Assembly: GCA_040954595.2 (NCBI GenBank)
Contig: CM082582.2
Coordinates: 5,022,001 to 5,086,000, forward strand
Reading direction: 5' to 3'
Length of the DNA stretch: 64,000 bases
DNA from: Balanoglossus misakiensis
Taxonomy: Eukaryota > Hemichordata
The translations under genes and the position numbers were made by a program. Position 1 is the first letter of the stretch. Each line of letters starts with the position of its first letter. A model generated the notes under the pieces. The model ran no database searches. It was given only the letters and a program-made list of their open reading frames with translations, and was not told where the DNA came from. Positions 22,468 through 50,383 of the stretch are shown here, one piece after another.

Positions 22468-24116
22468 CTAAACTTTATTACTGTCAGGAACTGGATTGAT
22501 CTCAATATCAATAGTTTCGGGCGCTTCACTATTTACCGCGGTTTCAGGCCCTGCCCTATTGACAACGCCCGACCTTGGCACAGGTGGGCGTGGAGGGGGT
22601 CTGGAGGGTGGCCTTGTGGTCAGCGTTTTCTTTCTCAGTACGTCTCCCACCGGTTTCCAGTGCTCGCCCCCGAATGCAGCCTTGAAGTAGATGATGGCGG
22701 CAATGAATAGGCACATTCCGCCCATCAGCGTTGGCAGTAGAAACACACACGGAACACTGGCTCTGTAAAGGCATGAAAGTTCACATCATTAATTACCCTT
22801 TCACCACCATGGTTCAGTCCAAACCCATTGTTTTCTATGGTAAGGTTGGACCTCTACAGAGGGAATTGGGGGTGAAAGCGTTCAAAACCATAATGCAAAA
22901 TGCCAGGTTTCACATCTATAAATAAATTCTGACAATCTAAATAAGATTGGTAAAAAAGTGACCATTTTAAAGTACTACTTACATCATGTAGGCAACAAAG
23001 CGAACATAATAATTTTGGGTAACTGGACCACATTTAATCATCAGTGGGTTCAACAGTCTTTGGAATCTACAAAAATAATTATTTTAAGCAAATCAGACAA
23101 AAAATAATACAGCGGGGTGAGTCATACTAGTTACAATTGAATTCAGAATGCCATAATCCGACGACACAGTATGTTGAGTCAAGAACACTAATAGAGGGAA
23201 CTGGACCCTTTCAGGAATCAAAACTTTCTGTCATTCATTGGCAAAGTGTCCCATCCCAGACATAAACACTGGTAGATTACCTACTTTCGCTCAATTGTAG
23301 TTCCTTTCACTCGTTTGCTGCGTGGATACTCCAACATGCATATCAACACACCAGCAATACTAAAATAATATGGTTAAGAACTATTTATTCAGAGCACAGT
23401 AAAACTAAACTACCAGTAGATCACAACTAGTTTGAAAAAATCAGTCGTATATACATAGTGATACATACATACATACACATGACCTAAACCCTATGACGTA
23501 CCTGAGGATGTTTGACACATGAAGAAAGTGCACTGCCCCAAAGTCAAACAGAAGGTTCTGCCTCTGGTCTAATAATTTACATACAAATGCAAGTTAAGTT
23601 ATTGAAGTGGAAATACAAATTGCACAGACCAATCTAGTATTGTGACTGACTGCCATATAAAAGGATACATGGTATAGACTCCATACTCCCAACCATCAAA
23701 GCCATTGACACCAATGATTCCGCCAGTGAGCATTACTGTATAATATACAAGGGAAACTTTCAAGTAAATTCAAATGTGTACATGCAATATTCTCTAAACA
23801 CAGACAACTTTGCAAAGTCATTTAAAACAATGAGATGGCAATCAAGCAAATAATGATGTCGTATCACATGTAAATATTGCTGTAATTTCCATTATTGCAA
23901 AATAATATGTATTACGTGACAGATTGCACGCAATACCAAAGCCTAGGGATCCGGAACCTGTGAAGCCGACATACATAACTTTGTACACGAATCACAACAA
24001 CCCTCGAAACCCAATGCCTTTGTTGATACACTTGAGTTTTGACAGGTCAAATACTTACTCAAGCTACTCGCCAGCGCCTGCTCGTTGGCCCACATCGCCC
24101 ATTCGATCTGACCCAT
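22468..24116 (-). CDS. CYBA: Cytochrome b-245 light chain (p22-phox)
   Basis: Membrane subunit that stabilises NOX NADPH oxidases and docks the cytosolic activator; it supports superoxide production. Exons 24116-24059, 23735-23669, 23359-23285, 23066-22983 and 22762-22468 join in phase to 192 residues (human 195). The start MGQIEWAMWANEQALAS is almost identical to human. Next come IMLTGGIIGVNGFDGWEYGV, then IAGVLICMLEYPRSKRVKGT, then GPVTQNYYVRFVAYM, then the last membrane segment and GGEHWKPV. The tail has the proline-rich SH3-docking motif RPPPRPPVPRS (human NPPPRPP). Membrane segments fall in exons 1-3 and 4-5. A further in-frame 60-nt segment between exons 2 and 3 could be a cassette exon. 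Divergently paired with CDT1. Confidence 0.97.
22793..22880. mobile_element. MITE family 3 (AACCCTTTCACC type), copy
   Basis: Left end TTACCCTTTCACCACCATGG, inner GTTGGACCTCTACAGAGG, right end GGGGGTGAAAGCG. The ends are inverse of each other. It lies in intron 4 of CYBA. Confidence 0.8.
23502..23561 (-). other. Possible frame-preserving cassette exon in CYBA
   Basis: Between CYBA exons 2 and 3 lies a 60-nt stretch bounded by an AG (CCAGAG) and a good GTACGT donor. It is open in the frame needed and would insert QNLLFDFGAVHFLHVSNILS after YGVYTM without shifting frame. Skipping it gives YTIIAGVLI, which matches human YSIVAGVFV, so the canonical form lacks it. The acceptor has a poor pyrimidine tract, so this may be chance. 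Confidence 0.35.
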
Positions 24117-24762
24117 TCTCGGTGTTTTCGTTTAGTGTATCTATCCCAGGCGATCAGAGATTCGAAACCGGGGAGAGGAGTTCCTCACACAAACTCTCTC
24201 CAAAGTAAAACGACAAAGCCTCACCACGGCCAGGAAATGACCTCACGATAAGAAACGAGGTCACGTGTGCTTTTATTAACAGACTGTAGGTTCGTCTTGA
24301 CGTAAATTTCTTACAAACTTCTTCTCTATGTATATAAATAATATTTGTTGATAATTTTGTATTTTTTTATATTCAATGTTATATTTAAAATCCACCATGC
24401 GGACAATTTTGAATGTCATAAACAAATATGGATTGTTTTAGGGATGAACCATTATGGTATACCGGGGTCTAGAATAAAGCTTTAACTAGAATAAAGCTTT
24501 AATAAAAGTTATGCTATCTTTTTTTCTGAAATATTCAGTCTATCGATACAATTTGCGCTATGACGTTCTTTTTAACGGTAAAAGGAAAAATGTTTTCTGT
24601 CAAGTTTAACTACCAAATTATAGTATCTTCCCCAGATATTCATCCAGTCCCCCTCCCTATAATTATATTGGTCACTCCTTAGCATTATGCAGCTCCGGGG
24701 GTTAAAAGGTCAGCTTGGACACGTGATCACCACCGCGGGAAAAGTTTGGATTTTAATTCAAG
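24117..24762. promoter_or_regulatory. Divergent promoter region between CYBA and CDT1
   Basis: The 646-bp region separates two start codons pointing apart. Two CACGTG E-boxes are present (24262-24267 and 24720-24725), and a consensus E2F site lies just before CDT1. The middle is AT-rich. A direct repeat CTAGAATAAAGCTTTAA occurs at 24470-24502. Confidence 0.65.
24735..24742 (-). promoter_or_regulatory. E2F-type site at the CDT1 start
   Basis: GCGGGAAA on the plus strand (TTTCCCGC on the minus) is the consensus E2F motif and sits 20 bp before the CDT1 ATG. CDT1 is an E2F target in other animals, so S-phase regulation is a reasonable inference. Confidence 0.6.
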
Positions 24763-27700
24763 ATGGCTCAGAGTCGGGTGACGGAGTACTACAACTCTCG
24801 CAAAAGACATGGCGATTTACAGCCGTCAAAGCGACGCAAAGTGCAGAGAACAAATTTACAACAGGATCCCTTCGGTGATTTTTCGGACAGCTCGGTTACA
24901 AAGGAATCCGACGCCAGCACGTCTCCCGAAACTGTCTCGACAAGTTCCAGGCCCATCCGGGGCTCCACAAAGAAGAAGGTGACATTGACTTCAGCTCGCA
25001 CCCGGAACAGAAAGGCAGCCGGTAAAACAAAGACTGTAGGTCCAATCGAGAAGGCATTCCGACGATTACGTAGCAGTGCTTGTGAAACCGAAGACTGTTC
25101 CTCGTCCAGCGATCTCGACCTGCGTGTGAGCGACTCCGATTTGAGTTCCACCACCTCAGAACCGACTGCAAATGTCGATGACCATGACACGATCTCCAGA
25201 CTTTCTCCACCCGGAACGCCGACGAAACGATGTAAATCAATGGAGAGTGGACCCATCTCCCGCAAAAGACGCAAACCAGCGTCCCGTCTACACTCTCAGA
25301 ACAGCTTTGATTACAGCGAAGAAACAAAGGCCCCAACCCCAGCAGAATTCCACTTTGAAATGCCAGGCAATAAACCCAAACAAACAGAACAGCTTGAAAA
25401 GCGAATAAGAAAGAAAGTTTCACCACCGAAAGAAGTGGCAGCTAAAAAAAGACTTGAGCTGAAACCCAAAGAGAATACCAAACAAGCCAGCCAGGTGCCA
25501 ACCCAAGAAGTGATAAAAACGCCAAAAGTTTCAAAATCTAAGGTAAATGTTGTGTAATAGTGTTGACCTTGTTTTGAATTCAATTAATTAATTAATGAAA
25601 TTACTGATTTAATTATTCAATTTAGTTGTTAAGTAAAGAAATGTGCTTGTATGGGTAGCATTTTAGATAAACTCAGTACACCCAATTTAAAGGGACATTA
25701 GTTGTAACTTTTGCCTCTGTTTACAGTATTTTTGTTTTGTGTACAGTACCAAAATGCAGTCTTGTTCTACTCCACACAGCATGGAACTATGCCCAGTACT
25801 CCACTTGTCAGCAATGACTGTGTGTGTGTAATGACCATTGACAAAATGAATTTGTTATTATTGACAAATGGATTTTAGTCTGGACTTGAGTTCAAATTTT
25901 GATGGGCATTTTATTATGCTTGGTGGATATGAACAAGAAGCTGCAATATATACGCAAAACAAAACTGAAAACATAGCAAAAAGTTACAGCTGGAACTTTT
26001 TCACCAGCCAGGAGTCGATTGAATTTGTAGGACTTCAAGATGTGAATTGTGGGGGAGACGCCAAGTTTCAATCATGTGAACTGTAACCAACTATAAGTAG
26101 TTCTGTACCTAACCACTGAGTCAAATTTTCACACAGCACTCAACTGCCAAGGATCATGCATCCCCTGCCAGTGCGCCACCAAAGTCACCAATGGTTGGAG
26201 GATTCAAAGTGGTTCATACACCAAAAAAGAACCAACTTACGCCGCGCAAAGAAAGCACCTCATCCACCCCTACCAGGGATGTGTCACCAGTGATCAACAC
26301 GCCTCTGAGAGATAAAGTGAAAGCAGCAAAACTGAAGGTACAGTAATATTTTGATGATTTTTGAAAGCGTGTCTTTTGTTCCTCATAGCTGTTCTTTCTC
26401 AAGCACGTGGCACATGTCAAAATTAGACATTCAGATACTTGCGCATACAAAAAACCTTGATACCAAAATGGTGCTTACAGATCATTCAAAACTTGCAATG
26501 ATTTGACACCTATGGCTGCCTGATACTTCAGTTAACAAAAAGATGGAGATGCAGTGTAGATACAACTTGCAAAAAGTTTGGTGCAAGAATTGATGATAAT
26601 GGAGTCCTGGAACATAAAATTAAAAATCCAGTGCCCTACTGTAGACACTTCATGGATTCCTGTCTTATTGAAGTATACATGTAAATGTCTCTATTAATAC
26701 TGAAACATAATTTCTTTATAAATGTTTTTTTTTTGAAAACAGGAGAAGTTATCCCCTGCAACTGTCAAAGAGCGACTCTCCAAAGTTAGCAACCTAGCTG
26801 AACTGCAGGCCCGTCTCGCCAAGGTCAAGGAACACACAGACAAGAGTAAAGTAAAGAAACCACTGCCATCATTACCACCCAAGGTTGACACGACAACCAC
26901 TACATCAACAAAGGATGAAGGTCAAAGGTAAGCTGCAATATATGATGGTCAATATGTTCTCTGGATGAAATAGTTTTGATATGGAGACTGCAGGTCCTCA
27001 AAATCTCATGCAAAATACTAGTTGCTAGCATAGTATAGGTAAGGAATATATCTTTTTAGTTTCCAGTGCTATTTTCACATGACATATTATTTTGAAAGCT
27101 TTTATTTTCATTCTGAATGCACAGAAAGTAATTATGTAAAAGCAGTTTAGTTTCCGAAGAATCTTGTGTTCTATGTCTATTTCACCATACAAAACAGTGT
27201 AGTTTGGCAATAACCATGGTGACGAGAGGGTTAATTAATGCATTTCTTGGTTCTTTACAAATTGTCTTCTGTAGTAAGATGCCTGCGTATGAGAAATACC
27301 ACTCTCTGGCTGTACCTGTTCCACCATCCCTGACACTGCCATACAAGTACAAGATTTTAGAAGAGATGTTCCGAAGCGTGGATACCATTGTAAGCTTACT
27401 GAGGAACAGATCTGAAACCTGCACGTTTGCTAAACTCAAAGGTGCTGTGCAGGAAATGATCAGAAAGTAAGTTGTATTACTAGGCAAAACACAAAGACCA
27501 GAGCACACATTCGTATGTTGTATCCATTTCCTGAAAATCTCCTCCCACACAAGTCTTTCAAAGAAGGGGTGCAACTTACATGTATAAAATAACTTTAATG
27601 GTAATATGCAAAACATACAAAAAGCAATTCTGTGTACTATTCATGAATATGTATTTTTCATTCTTGAATCCAGTCCTAGTGTGAATGGGACCAAAATTAG

Positions 27701-30224
27701 TTATAATTTTGTTGAGTTTTATGTCCCAAACTTTTGTTATGTGTATATATTTTTGATATTTCACCCAGGATTCAAACCCACATTACTTACAGTTGACCAA
27801 TATTCACTGAATGATTATCATGCTGATCGTCTTGCAATGTTTCTCACATATCAATGTCATTGCATCATTATTTTTTCGAAGAACTTTTGAAGTGAAGAAC
27901 CTTGGCCAGATCAAGACAGTTTACCCATCAGCCTATGTGTTCAGGCAAGAGAAGGGAATCCCGTACTCCAGGAATGGTCTGAAGTCCTCCGACTATCAGC
28001 TGACCATCGACGCTAACTTTGACTGTCCAATGGCGGATAACCAAGGAGAAGCCAACGGTGACGGCAAAGCCCTCAAACTCACGTCGAGCAAACTTCTGGA
28101 GAGAAAAAGTGTGTTCCATCGCCAGCTTGTGAATATTGTGAAGCATCATCATCAGGTACGTGCCTGCTTCAAGTAAGGGGAGGGGGGGAAGAATAATAAT
28201 AGACCCAGGCTCAAAATGGCTGTGTGTGAACAATGCCTGTATCAGTTCATGGACATACTGGATTTGCCATTGTACAGTGTGCCCTCTAACAATGATTTTC
28301 AAAAGCTCAATTTGGCCATTTCTGGACATTTCTAAGTGTACATCTACATGTATTAGTACTATGGATAATTTTTATGCGACACCAGTGAGTCTGGCACAGC
28401 ATATTAGTGCAGGGAGCAAATTCAATCAAGAAATATCCTAAAACAGGTCACCGTCATCAGAAAAGTAATAACGGGTCATTCTCTCTTTCTTGATAGAATT
28501 TTTTGAGTAATCTGCCGCAACCACTGTCAGTGCCTGACGACAAGATAACAAGATGGCATCCGAAATTTCCAGTTGACCAAGTACCAGACATAGAGTCAGC
28601 ACCACTGCCAGAACCACCAAATATCATGAAATACACAACGGCGCGAGATGTTTTAAACAAAGCCCGTGATATGCTGCATCCCAGGGTAAGTAATGACATC
28701 TTTAATTAATTAATTAATTAATTCATTCATTATTCTTATAAATATTTTCATTAATTAATTTTTATCGAACTTTCAAAATTGGATACACAGTGCATTCCAG
28801 TGAGTGACTCATTATATATACACAGCTGATTTTTTGTTTCACAAAAAAACAGTTCTTTGTACAGAGAAAAACAGTCTATTGTTTATATCTAAAGAAATAC
28901 TAGTACATGTACCCAAGTTTTTCTACCCAGCACTGAAACACTGATTGTCTCACAAATGTATGCAGCTTACCAACTATCGTGTCTCCAACTTTTTCTGGTT
29001 TACTTTACAAAGTCTTTGTGATAAATTTTTGGAATAAGTACTGGATTTATATGTAAGCTTTAATTAATTTGTCTATTTTCAGGTTGAAAAAGTTCTAGAG
29101 AAAGTTGCTGAGAAATCAGAAAGAGAAGCAGAAGAGAAAATGAAGATTGAATCAAAACCTCAGGAGTCAGTGAAGAAAAGTGGCAATTCTATGAAGGGTG
29201 TTCCACAGTCACTTTTAGAAAGAGTGAGTCTTCAATATCGCTTCTTTAAGAACATCTATGAAGAAGAACAGTTTTGGAGAAGTAGTCTCATTATTTAACA
29301 CGGCAAATGAAAGATATTTTTATATTGCACATTCTGAAAAATTGCCTGGGAAGTTTTGCAGGCTACAATGATATTGTCACAAAACGTTTAGATATATTTA
29401 TATACATCTACCCGAAGTATGATAATTGATCAAGTACATATCATGTGTTTGTAATTTGCCTATTGATGTTTATATTTTACAGATCAGAGCTAAGGAAGCC
29501 AAAAAGATGGAGGCAGCTTTGACGAGAGACCCTTCTGAAGATAAGAAAACGGTTCAGATGGAGAAGTTACCAGATCTTTGTCGTATTTTGAGAGGGTATC
29601 CTTTATATTCAGAGCATTAATTTAAATTAATTTTTTTAGTCTGAACTAAACAGCGACCCATTTGATATGTACCTTCATGCAGAAGTCTGCTGTAGATGAT
29701 TGTCCAGTGAAACCGTGTACTGTTTTTCCTTAACTCTTGACACAGTTTCTTCCTTGCTGAGAAAAAGGCAGCCATACCCATGGAAGCTGCTTCCCAGAAG
29801 TTGTCCGAAAGTTACAAATCCTCTATTTCAACCGGTATGTGCAAACAGGGTTTATAGTACTCGGCATAGGAATGTGTGTGTGTCAGTTAGTTCCTTTGAC
29901 ATAGAATCACATGTTAAAATAACCATAATAAACCAGACACCTGCAAACTGAACAATTTTGATGTTCAGTTTAGGTAGGTTTTACTGTATTACCGATTTTG
30001 GAAGTGAAGCATCTAAGCTTTCTTTTTTTATGATATGATTATCATCAAGATTTTTTTTTTTTGCAGTTGATGTTGAAGAGCATATCAAGCTAATGTCTGA
30101 ACTTCTACCAGAATGGTTGTCCATCATCACCATCCGAAAAGTCACCTATCTGAAAATTGACAAGAAGATGGATACCAACACTTTGACGGTCAAGATCAAC
30201 AAGATGGTGAAAGAACGCAAATGA
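24763..30224 (+). CDS. CDT1: DNA replication licensing factor Cdt1
   Basis: Loads MCM2-7 with ORC and Cdc6 at origins in G1; inhibited by geminin. Exons 24763-25542, 26137-26337, 26743-26927, 27275-27466, 27882-28155, 28497-28685, 29083-29223, 29483-29595, 29746-29834 and 30067-30224 join in phase to 773 residues (human 546; the excess is in the disordered N-terminus). The start [17 protein letters not shown] is a PIP-box degron (Q3, V6, Y9, Y10 with basic residues after), the signal for PCNA-coupled CRL4-Cdt2 destruction. RRL at 100-102 is a candidate cyclin-binding motif. The central winged-helix domain (about 395-540) has [20 protein letters not shown] and [20 protein letters not shown]. 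The MCM-binding C-terminal domain (about 650-773) includes [20 protein letters not shown] and [14 protein letters not shown]. Divergent from CYBA. Confidence 0.98.
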
Positions 30225-32644
30225 TGGACGGAGAATTCTTCTTTACCATCTTTGCTGGGAGTCTAAGTCTTGTAAATCGTATTGGCTGTCTCTGTGCTTG
30301 CCTACGAACAATGAACTTTGCTGTCTTTGGAACAGGTTTTTTTCCCCCAACATGGATGACAATCAATTTCGCGTCCAAGCGCTTATCTGCAAACCAGGGA
30401 TTGTGACTGTTTTTCTGCAACACGAGATTCCAAACAGTGAGTGAATAAAAAAATAAGCTTTCAGGAAAACTGTTGGGGAAGAGGCAATGGCTACCAGCCT
30501 TCTATCTTAACCACTGAGAGCAGCTGTTTTGAACTACATGTACTCATCAGTGGAGTAAAGAAGCAATTGCTATGTGCCAAGTGACCAGTTAAGGGATAAC
30601 ACATCAAGGTTTGGTTGAGAAATCTCCACCAGTACCAGCTGACCAGTACTCTTGTCAGGTTTTGGAGACAAAATTTGATACCCTCCTGTGATGTGTGCAC
30701 TGTGTTGTGAGCATTGCATTTACATGGGAGAATCTGACATAAAACTACATGTGTCTTTGAGGAATTTTTCTAAAAATAACACTACGTTAATCTACATTGA
30801 CTTTTTAAGACTTTCAAGCAACTGCCATGAGTTGATTGCGATAATTTAGATGTTTTTGAATGCAAACCACAAATATTTGCATCATGATAATGATAATATA
30901 GGATAAAGATGTTTTGAACAAATTTTCCAATAATCTGTAATTGTGTATTTCAGAAATTTTCAGAAGTGTTCAGAGTTGCTCTTTTTTAAAGGTTGTGTTT
31001 GCCATCTTTTATCAGACATGTCAATTTTGTCCATTTTAATACAATAGTAGTCATGCAAGGAGGAGTTGGGTACTTGTCACAATCCAGCAGGAATCATGTC
31101 ATCTGTGGTGTCTGGACAAACAATTTAATTAAAGTGAGCACAGAGTTTCAATCTTAGCTTTACAGCATTTGTTCATGTTTTCTGTGCTGTAACTTAGTTT
31201 TGTTCAGTTGAAATATAGGGCAAAGCCACTCACATTGGAAATTACTTTGGCTAATTAATACCATCAGACAAGTTTGTTCAAACAAGGGAGAGATGTTCCA
31301 GAAATGTCACCACCATAACTTATTCTTAAACTAGATAACTTTTTTGAAGTTTTCATGTTAATACAACCAAAACGAACCTGGTGCTGTTGCCAGAATAAAT
31401 TTTAAGAGACTTAATACAAAATCAGTGTTTCTTTTGGTGCTTTGTAAGCCAAGAATCAGACGTTTCTGTTCAGGAAAACAATGTTATATAGATATACTGC
31501 TTGGCATGTTTACCAAGCTTTTCAATGCAAAACAGTCAAAATGTAACTTGTAATAAAACACATTGCGATTTTGAAGGTAAATAGAAATTTTACAATTTTA
31601 TGTGTATTGTTCATGTTATCTTTCGATTTACAGAAAATGCCAATTTGTGTCCATGACATTTTACTGTATTCCATCATAAGTTTATTAAAAATACGCAGAA
31701 AAATATAAAGAATTCGTACAGTTTCTTTCTTGCTCTGAATATAGATACTTTCATGTAGCCTCCACAGTTCCCTTGACCTGGTCAAATATTATTCGAAATT
31801 TTCTCTTAACCAATTTTGGATTTTATCCACACAAATTTAAAACAGTCTGAAAAGTTACTCTCAATCATTAAAAAAAGCCATTTGATATGTTTAGAAAGTA
31901 TAAGTTTTTATGAAATGTAATATAAGGTATCAATGAAACTGCATTAGAAAGGAAGTCATAGTTACCATCTTCAGCCTCGGTGCATTCTGGGAATATGTAT
32001 TTTAGCAGTGCTTATCTGCCGAGGTGACCAAAAATCACACTCCTGTTTGGACTAACTATCAGTATCATGTGTGGTCCAAGTAAATTTTTGACCGATTCTG
32101 GCCTCTATACGTAGAACCAAGCAAGTTATATATGGACTTGTGCAATTTCACACATGGTACTGGTACATTGGCAAAGTCCAGAAAATGCACTGTGTAACTG
32201 TTCCATAAAGACTGATTGCACTTAAGTTAGGCCATGTTAACTTTGAAGCAAAAGTTACAATTATAGCTTAGCGGTATCTGCATTAGACAAGAAAGCATTG
32301 TTAGTTACACTACGGTCAATGAGTACTAGGATCTCATGTTCACATGTCCATCAATCTAGTAAACCTAAAATTTCAAAACATCATCTGAAGTTTATATTCC
32401 ATTTACCCTAGCATTCTAAAACTGAAAATGCAATTTTTCTCTAGCAGTTTTGTGATTCATGCATTTATCAAGGTGAGATCATCAAAGCGATAGCATGTAT
32501 TCTTATTTTGTAATCAGTTACTGTAAATATTATATTAATTTAAGATTTTGCACTTTGTGCAGTTTAGAAAAAAAAATGTGTTTCACTTCTCATCGATTCT
32601 GCTTTTTGATAACTTTCAAAAAGGATGATGGTGTTATACGTTGG
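30225..32644. other. Convergent 3' region between CDT1 and DIPK1
   Basis: No coding exon is seen. AT-rich sequence contains possible polyadenylation signals for CDT1 at about 30444, 31394 and 31552. The right part should be the 3' UTR of the minus-strand DIPK1 gene. No recognisable element is found. Confidence 0.6.
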
Positions 32645-34508
32645 TTAAGACAGCTGTCTGGTCACACTGTCACTCAGAAGTGAATACAACTTTTCATAGA
32701 CTTCCGTCTCTGATGCTGGCTGCTTGATGTCATTGATGACAACGCATTCTTTCAACAGCTGGTCAACTTCGTCAGCAATTGCAGCCGGTGGGTAGCGCAA
32801 CAGACCAGGATTGGCATGCTTGGCCATAAAGATCTTTCGACAAACAGCCTGTTAATATGAAAAAAAAAAATTGAAGCAAATCGAAGTTTACAGTACAAAT
32901 ACTGACGTTCAACATGACGCAAGATTGTTAGTGAAACAGAAAACATTCTGTTGGTGAAAGAGAAATGATGAGCTCTCTGGAGAAACTTTTGGTGAGTTTT
33001 GTATTTTTCACTAGAACTCGGATAAATGTGACTGTTAAGGTGTATATAGCCACTATTTTTCAGAATGTATGGTGATATGCCCTGTTGGCTATTAGACTGC
33101 ATTCTACTATCAACAATACCTGCAAGTTGTCATCTTTCCTGTGTCGTAGACATTTCTTCTCTTGAAAGTCACAGTTGCCGAGACAATCAAAGAAATCACA
33201 CTCTTCGTTGGTCGAACAACTTGGTTGCACCAGCGTACTCTGCATGTGTTTCTCCAAGAACGCCATGTCTACATCTATGGCCACTACGGAGAGATCCTTC
33301 CTCACGCCGAAGTTTTCATTCTTGACGTCGCATAGATGCATGACCTGGCCGTAACCGGTGTCCAAGTTGGCGATCAAGTCCAGAAACCCGAGGGCTATCC
33401 GGGCGCGATTCGGCCAAGGCGCGGCCTGCATGTTCTCCTCCAGGCTAAAGATCGACGGATCCAAGATCTTGCCCGTCGGCACGTATTCCATCGCGTAGAA
33501 ATGGCCGCACGAACCGAACACCGTTGGCAGATGTCGGTCGTCGAAGTACTTCATAAACAGGTATTCGTCCTGCTGCAACAAACTCCACAGACTCTCCTTT
33601 TCGGCCAGAGTCATTTCCCCGACGCTCTCGACCTCCTTCGACCACATCTTCCGCACCATTTCGACTTTATCGTCGCGCTCGTCCAAATCAAACGCCATGT
33701 GCATAGTACTGTACACCATGTCGAGAAACATATGGGGCTCCGGGACGTGAGTGGCTGTTTTGCCTTCTTGTTCGACCCTAAACGCTACGTGGTAGTAACT
33801 GTCCAAATCTCCATATTTTGACTTGAAGATGACGTCCTCATCACTCTTTTCAAACAACATCACTTTTTTACCTCTCTTAAAGTATAGACAGGATTTAAAC
33901 TTGAGGGTCAACTCGGTGCACAGACTGGGACACAAGTTGCCATCAACCTTATTGGCCCTATACAGATCACACTGCAACAAAGAATAAGAATTACTACACA
34001 AACCTCGTACAATTAGGAAAAAATTCTACTAAATTGTTCATTAAATGAACAATGCATTGTTACAGTGATGATTTCTGTGTACTTTTTTCCAAAATAAAAT
34101 CTCAATCATTTTTTTATATCATGGTTCAGAAATTTTTATTAAATTTATCTTTTCTATATTATGTGATAAAATCCTACAAATTCATACACAAAAAGAATAC
34201 CACACTATTCCTCTGGGATAATATAAGTATATTGCAGTATATTGGTTCAACGACACTGAAAGGAGTGAGATAAACAGTTGTTTCTAACCCTCAAGAGAGT
34301 GTAACACAAATGAGATATCATTCATTGTAATCTCCTCCAAGCAGTGACAACTCACCAAACGTTGTAACATTTCTTGTGACTCATCATCAGAGCATCTCTC
34401 AGAAATATGGAGGACTTTGCGTGGCCCATGATGCAACACATAGAAGACAAGGCCAACGACAAACAGGAGAATGGCGGCCCGGATCAGCTGCTTTATTTGG
34501 CAGCGCAT
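32645..34508 (-). CDS. DIPK1: FAM69/DIPK1 family divergent protein kinase-like protein
   Basis: Type II membrane protein of the ER/secretory pathway with a cysteine-rich luminal region and divergent kinase domain; the family's substrate is unknown. Exons 34508-34356, 33971-33120 and 32848-32645 join in phase to about 402 residues. Residues 8-27 form the membrane anchor (AAILLFVVGLVFYVLHH). Exon 2 opens CDLYRANKVDGNLCPSLC, the family's cysteine signature, followed by the kinase-like core. Kinase-like motifs are HLCDVKNENFG (about 263-273, with the HRD-type Asp and the later Asn) and AIDVDMAF (about 282-289) in the DFG position. A second cysteine cluster (CSTNEECDFFDCLGNC) follows. Vertebrates have three paralogues (DIPK1A-C); I cannot say which this matches best. 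Head to head with PHAF1, 1.35 kb apart. Confidence 0.9.

Positions 34509-50383
<15,875 letters not shown>

Noticed and set aside
24763-25557. CDT1 first exon read as a complete 264-residue gene
   Set aside because: A GTAAAT donor after codon 260 joins in phase to exon 2, and the conserved Cdt1 domains are downstream; the in-frame stop lies in the intron.
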